DNA of 64,000 nucleotides, taken from positions 1 through 64,000 of the forward strand of contig CAXXOZ010000013.1 in NCBI GenBank assembly GCA_963676435.2, given 5' to 3'. The notes under the pieces are model-generated. The model did no database searches. It saw only the letters and a program-made list of their open reading frames with translations, and had not been told where the DNA came from. Shown here piece after piece: positions 27,908 through 36,783 of the stretch. The position numbers and the translations under genes are program-made. This stretch comes from CAXXOZ01 sp963676435 (lineage in GTDB: Bacteria; Bacillota; Clostridia; Lachnospirales; Lachnospiraceae). The first letter of the stretch is position 1. Each line of letters opens with the position of its first letter.

Positions 27908-30343
27908 CTATTTGCTTTCATCAACGGCTGTTTTACCCGCTATTCTTCCAAATGTAAAGATATCTGTTAATGCATTTCCGCCAAGACGATTGCCCGCATG
28001 AATGCCACCGGCAACTTCTCCTGCTGCATAAAGATTTTTTATTGGTTTATAATTTTCATCCAATACATGAGCTTTTGTGTCGATTTTAAGGCCACCCATT
28101 GTATGATGTATTGCAGGTTTTCTAGGTGTAGCATAAAATGGCGCTTTTAAAAGTTTTAAATCAAATGTATCCTTATGAAATTCTGGATCAAAACCTGCAT
28201 CAACATATGAATTGTATTTTTCAACAGTATCTACAAGAACTGCTGGATCTATACCTACTTTTACTGCCAATTCTTCTATTGTTTCTGCTCTAAATAACGT
28301 CCCTGCTTCTACCTGACGATCCAGTTTTTCCTGACTTGTATTTGCTGCAGTTTTCTTTATTTCATCGTCTGCAATTAAATAAAATAAACCACCTTGTTCT
28401 AGTGCAGCCTTTGTTAATACATCTCTTCCTGAAAATTCATTAATAAATCTCTTTCCTTCTTTATTAACCATTAAAAAGTTTTCAGGTGGTACCTGTACTC
28501 CACTGAATAGTTCTCCTGTAACTGGATCTGATACAGGCATCATTTGTGTAAAGCCCATTCCTGTAAGTGCTGCACCCACCGTTTGACCAAGAACGATTCC
28601 ATCTCCTGTCATTGCATAGGAATTTGTTGTTTTAATATCATCCGCAATTTCACTCCAGTAAGTGTTGTATTCTTTTAACATCTTTGTATTTGCACCAAAA
28701 CCACCAGTTGCAAGAACGACTGCTTTTCCATGAATTGTAATCTTTTGACCATTTACACCTGTAGCTATAACTCCTTTTATTTCGCCATCTTCTAAGATAA
28801 ATTCTTTTACTGGACTATCAGTGATAATTTGTCCACCATTTTCTTGAACATATTTTGTGAGTGCAAGAATAAATGCTGTTCCATGAATTTTTTGGGGCTT
28901 ATGACCACGACGCCAAAGTGCCCCAACTGGAGCAAACACGATGCTCTTATCATACTCAACACCAACTTCTTCAAGCCATTTTACACTTTCTAAAGCTCTA
29001 TCTGTAAGAATCTTTACTAAATCATATTGTCCATATATTGTGTTGCCATTTAGATCTGCTCTTTTCCCTCCAAAATAGGTCTGCATTCTATGGAGTAAAG
29101 GAGAATCAAATAAAAATCCCTGTCCCTCATCAAACTTGTTTACATATTCAGCAAACTCTTTTTTTAGTACACGGAAATCATCAAGATATTCTGGATGAAT
29201 CAAGCTCTCTTCTATATTAAGCAACTCTTCGATAGTATGTCTTTCTCCTGGATTTTCCTTAAACTGTACTTGCCACTCAGGATCTGCTGCGTTTACAGGG
29301 CCACCAGAACGAATTGTATTTCCTCCTAATGCTGGATATTTTTCAATCAATATCACGCTGGCATCGTTTTGCAGCGCTGTTGCAGCTGCACTTAGTCCAG
29401 CGCCACCACCACCGACAACTACTACATCACAAGTATATTCTTCGTCTTCTTTTATCAAACTACTAGCAGGTTTCGGACGTCTTTTTAATATGTCTGGATT
29501 CACTCCTGCAAGTTTTATCGCTTTTGCAACCCCATCGATAACAGCATTGCTTGTTTCAGAAGCACCTGAAAGAGCATCTACATTTAATGTTTGTCCTTCT
29601 AAGATTTTGTCTGGTATTCTTATAAAAACTACATCAGCAAGACCTTCTGTCTCTCCAGCTGTATCAATATCAATACTTTCAATTCTATCTTCACTAAAAG
29701 ACACTTCCATCGGAAGGCTTCCACCGTGACCAATTGCATCTACTTTATAAACCCCTGGATTAAAGGTGAATTCTTCCTCTTCATTAAGCTGATTTGAAAT
29801 TGTTGCAAAACGCATAAATCGTAAAAAGCAAATTTCTAAGAAATCAATTGTATTTTCATTGTTTAGATTACCTTCTTCATCAAATGCTTTGTGTGCATTT
29901 CCAAGTAAAAACTCGTATCCAGGCATAACATTCCCATCTACACCTGGTGCATCAAGTATTTGGCGTAAATGTAGCTGTGCACGGGATGATCCCTGAACAT
30001 CAATAGAAGCTCCTATAATCATAATAGGTTTGCCCGCCAGCGGATGAAGATCAAAGCTTAGCCACTCAATTAAACTCTTAAGACTAGAAGGGATTGAGTG
30101 ATTATACTCTGGAGTTGCTATGATAACACCATCACTTTCTATAATCTTCGTGTTAAACATTTGTATCACTTCACTTAAAGACTGGTTATCTGATTGATTA
30201 AACATAGGAACATCTTTAATCTCAAGTATTTCGATTTCAACCTCAAGTTTTTCATTAGATTCAAAATATTTTTTTATGAATTGGAGGAGTTGACGATTAT
30301 ATGATTTTTTTGCACTCGTTCCAACAATTGCGATAAATTTCAT
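27908..30343 (-). CDS. Cytosolic flavin reductase: FMN-reductase + FMN-binding + fumarate-reductase-type FAD domain
   Basis: About 811 residues from the ATG at 30343, which follows GGAGGG; longer frames start without a ribosome site. Residues 1-185 are an NADPH-dependent FMN reductase (flavodoxin fold: [24 protein letters not shown]). Residues about 195-280 are an FMN_bind domain with the ApbE acceptor motif DALSGASET (256-264), whose Thr264 should carry covalent FMN. The rest is an FAD_binding_2 domain with GGGGAG (311-316), [15 protein letters not shown] and GNRLGGNA, which match the substrate and proton-transfer residues of fumarate and urocanate reductases. There is no signal peptide, so electrons should pass from NAD(P)H through two FMN and FAD to an enoate in the cytosol. 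The substrate is unknown. A LysR-apbE unit is divergent just upstream. Confidence 0.92.
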   Translation of the reverse strand: MKFIAIVGTSAKKSYNRQLLQFIKKYFESNEKLEVEIEILEIKDVPMFNQSDNQSLSEVIQMFNTKIIESDGVIIATPEYNHSIPSSLKSLIEWLSFDLHPLAGKPIMIIGASIDVQGSSRAQLHLRQILDAPGVDGNVMPGYEFLLGNAHKAFDEEGNLNNENTIDFLEICFLRFMRFATISNQLNEEEEFTFNPGVYKVDAIGHGGSLPMEVSFSEDRIESIDIDTAGETEGLADVVFIRIPDKILEGQTLNVDALSGASETSNAVIDGVAKAIKLAGVNPDILKRRPKPASSLIKEDEEYTCDVVVVGGGGAGLSAAATALQNDASVILIEKYPALGGNTIRSGGPVNAADPEWQVQFKENPGERHTIEELLNIEESLIHPEYLDDFRVLKKEFAEYVNKFDEGQGFLFDSPLLHRMQTYFGGKRADLNGNTIYGQYDLVKILTDRALESVKWLEEVGVEYDKSIVFAPVGALWRRGHKPQKIHGTAFILALTKYVQENGGQIITDSPVKEFILEDGEIKGVIATGVNGQKITIHGKAVVLATGGFGANTKMLKEYNTYWSEIADDIKTTNSYAMTGDGIVLGQTVGAALTGMGFTQMMPVSDPVTGELFSGVQVPPENFLMVNKEGKRFINEFSGRDVLTKAALEQGGLFYLIADDEIKKTAANTSQEKLDRQVEAGTLFRAETIEELAVKVGIDPAVLVDTVEKYNSYVDAGFDPEFHKDTFDLKLLKAPFYATPRKPAIHHTMGGLKIDTKAHVLDENYKPIKNLYAAGEVAGGIHAGNRLGGNALTDIFTFGRIAGKTAVDESK

Positions 30344-30356
30344 TTTCTTCACCCTC

Positions 30357-30956
30357 CTACTCTTCCCACACATATTTTTTTGTATTTTTATTTAAAGTTT
30401 TTTCAGCTAAAAGTTTTGTTGTAATCTCTGAAAATAGAAGAAACTCTCTAAAAACTTCTTCAAGCTCTGAAATTTTATCAGCATAAATAAGATTTCCTAA
30501 GCAGTCAAATGCACCCTGTGATCTTCCTAATAAAAATTCGCTACTTGGCATAATCCTAGCCGCAAGCTCAGGAGAATCAAGTATTTGTCTTAGATGGGCT
30601 TGTGCACGAGAAGATCCAAGTGAACCATGAGAAGCTCCAACTATTAAAACAGGTTTATTTTTAAGGGCCTGACTTGTATAACTAATCCATTCGAGTGCAC
30701 TCTTTAAAACAGCAGGAATAGCATGATCATACTCTGGGGTAGCTATCAGTACGCCGTCTGCATTAAATATTGCTTCTGATAGTTCCGCCACCTTTTGAGG
30801 AACAAGCTCTTCCTCTGATTCAACAAAAGCGGGTAAATCTTTAATTTCAAATAATTGAATATCTGCTTCGTTCTTAAAATGCTTTTGCATAAATTGAAGT
30901 AACTTACGATTCGTTGATAAATCCGAGTTAGTACCTACAATAGCTAAATATTTCAT
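30357..30956 (-). CDS. NADPH-dependent FMN reductase family protein
   Basis: The 199-residue protein has a flavodoxin-like fold ([44 protein letters not shown] and [18 protein letters not shown]). It is clearly a paralogue of the N-terminal domain of the next gene, which suggests a local duplication. It ends 13 bases before that gene, so the two are co-transcribed and probably supply electrons to the same reductase or form a complex. Its own partner is not known. Confidence 0.88.
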   Translation of the reverse strand: MKYLAIVGTNSDLSTNRKLLQFMQKHFKNEADIQLFEIKDLPAFVESEEELVPQKVAELSEAIFNADGVLIATPEYDHAIPAVLKSALEWISYTSQALKNKPVLIVGASHGSLGSSRAQAHLRQILDSPELAARIMPSSEFLLGRSQGAFDCLGNLIYADKISELEEVFREFLLFSEITTKLLAEKTLNKNTKKYVWEE

Positions 30957-31131
30957 TATAATTCCCTTTCTTTTATGATTATTAATCGACCGTATTTAGA
31001 TTTATATTAATTTAACATACTTACAAAATTATCTCTAATAGAAGTTTATTGATGTTTAATAACAAATTTGTTATAATGAGCCAAAAATAATGTCATAATA
31101 TATTTTTAATACCAAAGAAAGGATGAATTTC

Positions 31132-32079
31132 ATGACAAAAAACCATTCTCAGGATACTTTATATTTTATTGATGCCCTTTTAAAATACAGCAATTACGGG
31201 AAGGCAGCCAAATCACTTTACATTTCTCAACCATATCTTACACAAGTTATAAAAAGAATAGAAAGTCAGTTAAACTGTAAAATAATAAATCGTAGTAAAC
31301 TACCATATCAGTTAACAGAACAAGGAAAACTATACTATCAGTATCTCACCTCCATAGAAAACAATTATTCGGATCTAATTCGAAAGATTTCATCGATTTC
31401 AGATATAGATAATAAAGTTATAAAAATAGGTGTGCTACCCAGTCTTGGTACTTATTTACTGCCTCTTTTCATACCAAAATTTTTGACTATGTACCCTAAT
31501 TGTAGAATCGAACTATTTGAAGATTTACCTGAAACAAATGAAAAACTTACTCTGAATGGCGAATTGGATTTTTGGATTGGTCAAAATTCAAGAAATATTT
31601 CTCCAAATCTAAACTCAATTAACTGGGGAAAACACAGATACTATGCTATCATTCCACCTTGTAGTAAATTTTATCAAAAAGACGTCTCCATTATTCCAGA
31701 AGAAACAATCGATATAGATAAGTTATTACTTGAGAATCTACTTTTAACAAGCAAGGGATCTGCTATAAGAAAACAAATTGATCATTTATTGAATATTTAT
31801 AAGGTTGAACCCAACATCATATTTGAAAGTACCGAGATTAATACCGTAAAACATCTTGCGATTCATAACATGGGCGTTACCTTTATCCCGGAAAGTGTTC
31901 CTATTGAGGAGTGTCCATCCAAATACAATATTTATCGTATTCCAATTAATGAGCTAAATTTAGATTATTTTATTGCACACCACAGTAAAAGAAAATTAAA
32001 TTCAATTGATAATGACCTTTTAGATTCCTTTCTAGATCAACGACAAACAATTGATGAGAGGGTAGAAAATGATGACTGA
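31132..32079 (+). CDS. LysR-family transcriptional regulator of the reductase module
   Basis: About 315 residues from the ATG at 31132, nine bases after AAAGG; the earlier ATG at 31123 abuts that site. The N-terminal HTH is typical (YFIDALLKYSNYGKAAKSLYISQPYLTQVIKRIE), followed by an effector-binding domain. It is divergent from the FMN reductase and fumarate-reductase-like genes across about 175 bases and overlaps apbE by 11 bases. It is expected to sense the electron acceptor or a related metabolite. Confidence 0.9.
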   Translation: MTKNHSQDTLYFIDALLKYSNYGKAAKSLYISQPYLTQVIKRIESQLNCKIINRSKLPYQLTEQGKLYYQYLTSIENNYSDLIRKISSISDIDNKVIKIGVLPSLGTYLLPLFIPKFLTMYPNCRIELFEDLPETNEKLTLNGELDFWIGQNSRNISPNLNSINWGKHRYYAIIPPCSKFYQKDVSIIPEETIDIDKLLLENLLLTSKGSAIRKQIDHLLNIYKVEPNIIFESTEINTVKHLAIHNMGVTFIPESVPIEECPSKYNIYRIPINELNLDYFIAHHSKRKLNSIDNDLLDSFLDQRQTIDERVENDD

Positions 32080-33010
32080 ATATAGTGAAATCATACAGCT
32101 TATGGGAACTAAAATTTCCATTTATACAAAAGCTGAAGATGCTAAAAATCTAGTATCAAAAGCCTGCAATATGCTACGTCATTACGAAGAAATTTTTAAT
32201 GCAAACTCCGATAATTCACAGCTTGCAATGCTTAAAAGAAATGCTGCATTAGAACCCCAAATAGTCGACCCAGAACTTTTGGAGTTGATTAAAATTGGCA
32301 AAGAGTATAGCATAGATGATAACTCCTATTTAAATATTGCAATAGGACCGTTAATAAAATTATGGAGAATCGGCTTTAAGGAAGCTAATGTTCCTAAGAA
32401 AGAGGACATCCAAAACATACTCGACCTTTTAAACCCTGAAAACATACAATTAGATGACGAAAAAAAGACCGTATCTTTCTTAAAACAGGGTATTGAGCTA
32501 GACCTTGGTTGCATAGCTAAAGGTTATTTTTGTGATAAAATCATGGCATTTTTCAAGGAAAACGCTGCTATTTCAGCTATGATAGATATTGGTGGTAATG
32601 TTCTTGTTTTTGGAGATTCTCCATCTAAAGGTGCTGAATGGAATGTGGGCATTCAAAATCCTTTTCTACCAAGAGGAAATATGGTAGCACTTGTTAAAAT
32701 CCGAAATCAATCCGTTGTAACTTCAGGAATATATGAACGTGTATTTGAAAAAAATGACCATAAATACCACCATATTTTTGATAGTAAAACTGGCTATCCA
32801 ATAGAAAATAATATCGCTTCATTGACTATTATTGCTGACAAATCCCTTGACTGCGATATCTATACTACGAAATTATTTGGCTTTGATACCACTTCTATAA
32901 TAAATAAAGTGAATCAAATAAAAGGTATGGGAGCTATAGTCATAACTGTGGACGGAAATCTAGCTTACACAAATAACCTTATTAAGAAAATTACATTAAA
33001 TAATATGTAA
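32069..33010 (+). CDS. apbE: ApbE flavin transferase
   Basis: The 313-residue protein has the ApbE pattern: LMGTKISIYT at the start, LDLGCIAKGYFCDKI, MIDIGGNVLVFG, SVVTSGIYERVF, HHIFDSKTGYP and a C-terminal Asp/Thr motif in LDCDIYTTKLFG. ApbE attaches FMN from FAD through a phosphoester to Thr or Ser in FMN_bind domains, and the DALSGASET site in the divergently encoded reductase is an ideal target. Most ApbE proteins are exported lipoproteins; this one lacks a signal peptide or lipobox, which fits a cytosolic target. It overlaps the LysR gene and ends about 20 bases before a group II intron. Confidence 0.93.
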   Translation: MMTEYSEIIQLMGTKISIYTKAEDAKNLVSKACNMLRHYEEIFNANSDNSQLAMLKRNAALEPQIVDPELLELIKIGKEYSIDDNSYLNIAIGPLIKLWRIGFKEANVPKKEDIQNILDLLNPENIQLDDEKKTVSFLKQGIELDLGCIAKGYFCDKIMAFFKENAAISAMIDIGGNVLVFGDSPSKGAEWNVGIQNPFLPRGNMVALVKIRNQSVVTSGIYERVFEKNDHKYHHIFDSKTGYPIENNIASLTIIADKSLDCDIYTTKLFGFDTTSIINKVNQIKGMGAIVITVDGNLAYTNNLIKKITLNNM

Positions 33011-33035
33011 TAAGATCCTCTAAGAACTAAAATCG

Positions 33036-33107
33036 AGTAGGAAGATAATCATTAATTGATTATCTGTCCTCTCACACCACCGTGCGTACCGTTCGGTACA
33101 CGGCGGT
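33036..33107 (-). ncRNA. Group II intron domains V and VI
   Basis: Domain V is the hairpin ACCGCCGTGTACC - GAAC - GGTACGCACGGTGGT, the catalytic core of the ribozyme. After GTGAGAGG, domain VI is formed by GATAATCA and TGATTATC, which should present the branch-point adenosine. The sequence then reaches the 3' splice site. Confidence 0.8.
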
Positions 33108-33119
33108 TCAATCTTATAA

Positions 33120-34397
33120 CTAAATGTGAACTATCTGATATTGGTCTAGTAGCGATACTAGACCAAATTTCTTTAGTCTCTCATTAGTAATCGCTCTACA
33201 TAGTATAAATGACCTTGCAACTCTAGCATAACCCTTTCGTGTGTTTGCCCATTCCCATGCTTTACCTTTAGGAATTCCAAGTTTCTGCAAGTTCTTGTAT
33301 CTAGTTTTGACCTTTTTCCATTGTTTCCAAATACACATCCTAAGACGAAATCTTATATGTGCATCCAAATCCTTACACAACCACTTCATTTGACCAATTT
33401 TATAATAATTTACCCATCCAACAATCAGCTGTTTTAGTTTTATCACTCTGTATGAGGTACTCACTCCCCAACTTCTTGATGTTAATTGTTTCAGTTTTTC
33501 CTTTAATTTCTTTACCGAGAGTTGATGGGGCTTTGCTTTGAATTGATGACTAATTGTATCATAGTAAAATCCAAACCCTAAATATTTAACTCCATTCGGT
33601 CTGTCTACTTTACTCTTTGTTGCATTTACTTTTAGTCCTAACTTTTCTTCAAGGAACTTCGTGACACTAGCCATTACTCTGTTTGCTGATTTCTCACTTT
33701 TAGTGAGTATTATGCAGTCATCTGCATATCTTACAAAGTTAAGTCCTCTTGCTTCAAGTTCCTTATCAAGTTCATTCAGCATTATATTACTTAATAATGG
33801 AGAGAGATTTCCACCTTGTGGTGTGCCGATGATTGTATCTTTGTACTCATCATCTATCATCACCCCACTTACAAGAAATTTCCTAATAAGGGATATGACA
33901 TCTCCATCTTTGATGGTTCTTGAGATAATGTTCATTAGTTTATCATGATTCACTGTGTCAAAGAACTTTTCTAGATCGATATCTACTACCCACGAATATC
34001 CATCATTCATCATATCTAAGCATTTCATAATAGCCATTTCTGCACATCTACCTGGTCTGAAACCATAACTATTGTCGTGAAATTGCTCTTCATAAATAGG
34101 CGTTAGTATTTGTGCTATTGCTTGTTGTATAAATCGGTCTGTTACTGTTGGAACTCCTAAGTTTCTAACTCCACCGTCTGATTTAGGTATTTCTACACGT
34201 CTTACAGGTTGGGGTTTATATTTTCTTTTTCTTATTTGTTCCTTAATTACATCGCCATTCGCTTTCAGATGTTCATTCAGTTCATTGACTTTCATTCCAT
34301 CAACTCCCTCTGCACCTTTATTGCGTTTGACTTGTACAAATGCTTCATTCAGATTTTCTGAACTAAGTATCTGCTCTAATAAACTATCAGTTTTCAC
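33120..34397 (-). CDS. ltrA: Group II intron reverse transcriptase/maturase
   Basis: About 425 residues from a GTG at 34397, which sits eight bases after GGAGG; the frame is open further upstream but without a better site. The reverse transcriptase core shows NKGAEGVDGM, PVRRVEIPKSDGGVRNLGVPT, SYGFRPGRCAEMAI, DIDLEKFFDTVNHDKL, TPQGGNLSPLLSNI and the catalytic FVRYADDCIIL. It is followed by a maturase (domain X) region, GWVNYYKIGQMKWL. There is no C-terminal HNH endonuclease. The protein helps the intron splice and reverse-transcribes it at new sites. The frame is complete, so the intron may be active. Confidence 0.93.
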   Translation of the reverse strand: MKTDSLLEQILSSENLNEAFVQVKRNKGAEGVDGMKVNELNEHLKANGDVIKEQIRKRKYKPQPVRRVEIPKSDGGVRNLGVPTVTDRFIQQAIAQILTPIYEEQFHDNSYGFRPGRCAEMAIMKCLDMMNDGYSWVVDIDLEKFFDTVNHDKLMNIISRTIKDGDVISLIRKFLVSGVMIDDEYKDTIIGTPQGGNLSPLLSNIMLNELDKELEARGLNFVRYADDCIILTKSEKSANRVMASVTKFLEEKLGLKVNATKSKVDRPNGVKYLGFGFYYDTISHQFKAKPHQLSVKKLKEKLKQLTSRSWGVSTSYRVIKLKQLIVGWVNYYKIGQMKWLCKDLDAHIRFRLRMCIWKQWKKVKTRYKNLQKLGIPKGKAWEWANTRKGYARVARSFILCRAITNERLKKFGLVSLLDQYQIVHI

Positions 34398-34907
34398 ATT
34401 CGCTACCTCCATTCTTCTCGTGGTATCTATGCCATCGCCATATGCTTTCGCATAGAGTGTAATTTCACCTGATGAGTGCATTGATACGCAATCACGATTT
34501 TAGTAACTGATAAGATTGTTCAGCCCTTCGCTCTTTCTAAGTTTCCCTAGACGTCATCACTACTATGGCTTCTGCTGACTTCTTACATCTCACTCTTGTA
34601 TCACTACAAGTATTTGGTATAAGGTGTAAGACCTCCCCAGTTAAGAGCGAACTCTTTCTCTCCATCTATCTGCCACATTTACAATTCATAATTATTTCAG
34701 TAGTATGGGACTTCAGTTTGTTGCGCAACCTTATCCATTATGAACTGCCTTATATGTGATTTCTGTCCGTCAGACCGGAGATTTGCCTCCCACTTCCTTC
34801 AGATTCCACCTCGCGATGGACACCCTTGCGCTTGGCTATGTGTTTCCTACTACAAAGGCACACTCGAGACTTTCACTCGTAAGAGTTCGCCCATGCTGGG
34901 CGAACGA

Positions 34908-34946
34908 AAAAAGACTGGAAAACCTTTTAGGCTTTTCAGTCTTTTA
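34908..34946 (-). terminator. Terminator of tRNA-Leu(TAG), target of the intron
   Basis: AAAAGACTGAAAAGCC pairs with GGTTTTCCAGTCTTTT with one displaced position around a short loop, then TTTTTTC. It lies 14 bases after the tRNA 3' end, and the group II intron begins within a few bases of the T tract. Confidence 0.85.
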
Positions 34947-34959
34947 ATAATTTCTATAG

Positions 34960-35039
34960 TGCGGATGAAGGGACTTGAACCCCCACGGTCTCCCACTAGA
35001 TCCTAAGTCTAGCGCGTCTGCCAATTCCGCCACATCCGC
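34960..35039 (-). tRNA. tRNA-Leu, anticodon TAG
   Basis: The acceptor arms are GCGGATG and CATCCGC. The anticodon stem CTAGA/TCTAG encloses CTTAGGA, giving anticodon TAG. A long variable arm and GGTTCAAGTCC confirm a class II tRNA. CCA is not encoded. Confidence 0.97.
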
Positions 35040-35084
35040 ATTTAACAGCATATAGAATAGTATCATATGATTTTTTGTTTGTCA

Positions 35085-35112
35085 ATAACTTTTATGCCAT
35101 AACTTCACATAA
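35085..35112 (+). repeat. Left 28-bp direct repeat flanking the IS1202-like element
   Basis: The repeat begins ATAACTTTTATGCC and ends ATAACTTCACATAA. It is identical to 36675-36702. It contains ATAACTT twice, 14 bases apart. Confidence 0.95.
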
Positions 35113-36674
35113 TCTGAACCATTTTTGATAATGTCCTAATATACCATCTTTGATTATGTCCCAAATTATAAATATAGTGTATGATATCTCAATACTATGA
35201 AATGAGGTGTCTACAGATTGAAAAGGATTGATTTAAAAATGAATGAAGAATACAAATACAAAACAATTAAATCTTTAGTCGATAACAATGGTAATAAGCT
35301 AAATGCTTCTGTTAAGCTTAACTGTTCACTTAGGCACATTAACAGACTTATTAAACGTTATAAGGACGAAGGTAAAGCTGCCTTCTCACATGGCAATAGC
35401 GGTAGAAAGCCAAAACATACTTTTTCTGAAAAATTAAAAAATGAAATCATTTCTATTTACAACAACAAATACTTTGATGCTACTTTTTCATATGCATGTG
35501 AGCTTCTTTTAGAAAATGAAGGCATTTCTATTTCACCTTCTACTCTTTCAAGATTTCTTTACAGTAATTACATTACTTCTCCAAGAACAACTAAAATGAA
35601 AAAGAAAAGTCTAGCAACAGAACTTCGCAGTAAACAACTTAATTCTGATTCTAATAAGGAAACTAAAGAGCTGCAGGAAGTGATTAATGTTCTAGATGAT
35701 CCTCACCCTAGAAGACCTCGGCGGGCCTATTTCGGAGAAATGCTTCAAATGGACGCTTCATTACATGAATGGTTTGGCAATAAAAAATCTCAACTTCACA
35801 TTGCTATAGATGATGCCACTGGTATCATTGTTGGTGGATACTTTGATAACCAAGAAACTCTTAAAGGCTATTATAATGTCACAAAACAAATACTTTGTAC
35901 TTATGGCATCCCTGCTATGTTTTATACCGACAGAAGAACTATTTTTGAGTATAAAAAGAAGGCATCTAAAGAGGATTCAACTGATACCTTTACACAGTTT
36001 AGTTATGCTTGTTCTCAGCTTGGAATTGACATAAAGACAACCAGTGTTCCACAGGCAAAAGGAAGAGTAGAAAGAGCTTTTCAGACTTTACAACAACGCC
36101 TGCCAATCGCTTTACGACTGGCAGGCATCACTGAGATTGACAAAGCCAACGTATTTTTAAAATCCTACCTAAAAAAATACAACGCCAAATTCTCAATGCC
36201 TGTTAAGAATATCAAATCTGTTTTCGAAAAGCAACCTGATATTAAAACAATTAATCTTACACTAGCTGTTATTTATGAAAGAACTGTTGATTCTGGACAC
36301 TGTATTAAATTTAAAAATGGTTATTATAAGATTATGAACGGACAAGGATTACAGACATACTTTTACCGAGGTACTAAAGGGCTTTTAATAAAAACTTTTG
36401 ATGATAAGCTTTTATGTAGCATAAATAATCAGATTTATGAGCTTGAATTAGTCCCAGAACACGAAAAAGTTTCTAAAGATTTTGATTTAAAGCCTATATC
36501 TAAAAAACCAGTAAAAAGAAATATACCTTCACCTAGACATCCTTGGCGAAATGATTCTTTTCTTAAATTTAAAAGCAATCTTCTTTCAGAAGAATTATTT
36601 ATTTGCTAAAAATGCACCGGAAAAACCGGTGCACATGTTTTAAATATTTTGAGACATTTTCAAAAATGCTTGAC
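35113..36674 (+). mobile_element. IS1202-like (ISNCY-type) insertion sequence with long target duplication
   Basis: The 1562-bp element carries one transposase and imperfect terminal inverted repeats of about 24 bases sharing CATTTTTGA(T/A)AATGTC. A second copy of the end motif, ATCTTTGATTATGTCC, lies about 25 bases further in at the left end, probably a second transposase-binding site. The flanking 28-bp direct repeats fit the unusually long target duplications (about 27 bp) reported for IS1202. The element stands between tRNA-Leu and the isomerase lipoprotein gene. Confidence 0.88.
35218..36609 (+). CDS. ISNCY/IS1202-type transposase
   Basis: The 463-residue protein has an N-terminal helix-turn-helix (TIKSLVDNNGNKLNASVKLNCSLRHINRLIKRY, residues about 15-48), a second HTH-like segment and an integrase-type core. 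MLQMDASLHEWFG, MFYTDRRTIFEY and PQAKGRVERAFQTLQ supply the probable DDE residues. The frame begins with TTG at 35218, eight bases after GAGGTG; an ATG at 35239 lacks a good site. The frame is intact. A hairpin at about 36611-36635 (TGCACCGG/CCGGTGCA) follows the stop and probably ends its transcript. Confidence 0.88.
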   Translation: MKRIDLKMNEEYKYKTIKSLVDNNGNKLNASVKLNCSLRHINRLIKRYKDEGKAAFSHGNSGRKPKHTFSEKLKNEIISIYNNKYFDATFSYACELLLENEGISISPSTLSRFLYSNYITSPRTTKMKKKSLATELRSKQLNSDSNKETKELQEVINVLDDPHPRRPRRAYFGEMLQMDASLHEWFGNKKSQLHIAIDDATGIIVGGYFDNQETLKGYYNVTKQILCTYGIPAMFYTDRRTIFEYKKKASKEDSTDTFTQFSYACSQLGIDIKTTSVPQAKGRVERAFQTLQQRLPIALRLAGITEIDKANVFLKSYLKKYNAKFSMPVKNIKSVFEKQPDIKTINLTLAVIYERTVDSGHCIKFKNGYYKIMNGQGLQTYFYRGTKGLLIKTFDDKLLCSINNQIYELELVPEHEKVSKDFDLKPISKKPVKRNIPSPRHPWRNDSFLKFKSNLLSEELFIC

Positions 36675-36702
36675 ATAACTTTTATGCCATAACTTCACAT
36701 AA
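36675..36702 (+). repeat. Right 28-bp direct repeat flanking the IS1202-like element
   Basis: Identical to 35085-35112. The last base of the element and the first of the repeat together form TTGACA, but no -10 element follows at a fitting distance. Confidence 0.95.
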
Positions 36703-36783
36703 AAAACACTTTCTTTTTGTATACTAATATGGTACTTTTATATATAAGTGATTTTACATAATAATGAAAGAAGAGGTTTATAC

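Larger units (their letters stand above)
33031..34905 (-). mobile_element. Group II intron, probably class IIC, inserted after a tRNA-Leu terminator
   Basis: The minus strand starts at about 34905 with GTTCGCCCAGCATGGGCGAA, runs through a long structured domain I region to a reverse transcriptase gene, and ends with a domain V hairpin (33076-33107), a domain VI hairpin and CTACTCGATT near 33031. The 5' end lies directly after the T tract of the tRNA-Leu terminator hairpin (34908-34946). Insertion downstream of intrinsic terminators is the known habit of class IIC introns, and the reverse transcriptase lacks an endonuclease domain, as in that class. Boundaries are uncertain by a few bases. Confidence 0.85.

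Noticed and set aside
34565..35006. Several small plus-strand frames in the 34.5-35.0 kb region
   Set aside because: They lie in the structured RNA part of the group II intron and over tRNA-Leu, with no homology or start signals.
35085..35112. The 28-bp repeat as a complete dif site
   Set aside because: Only one Xer-like half-site is visible, and the second half at a six-base spacing is missing in both the left and right copies and in the reconstructed empty site.
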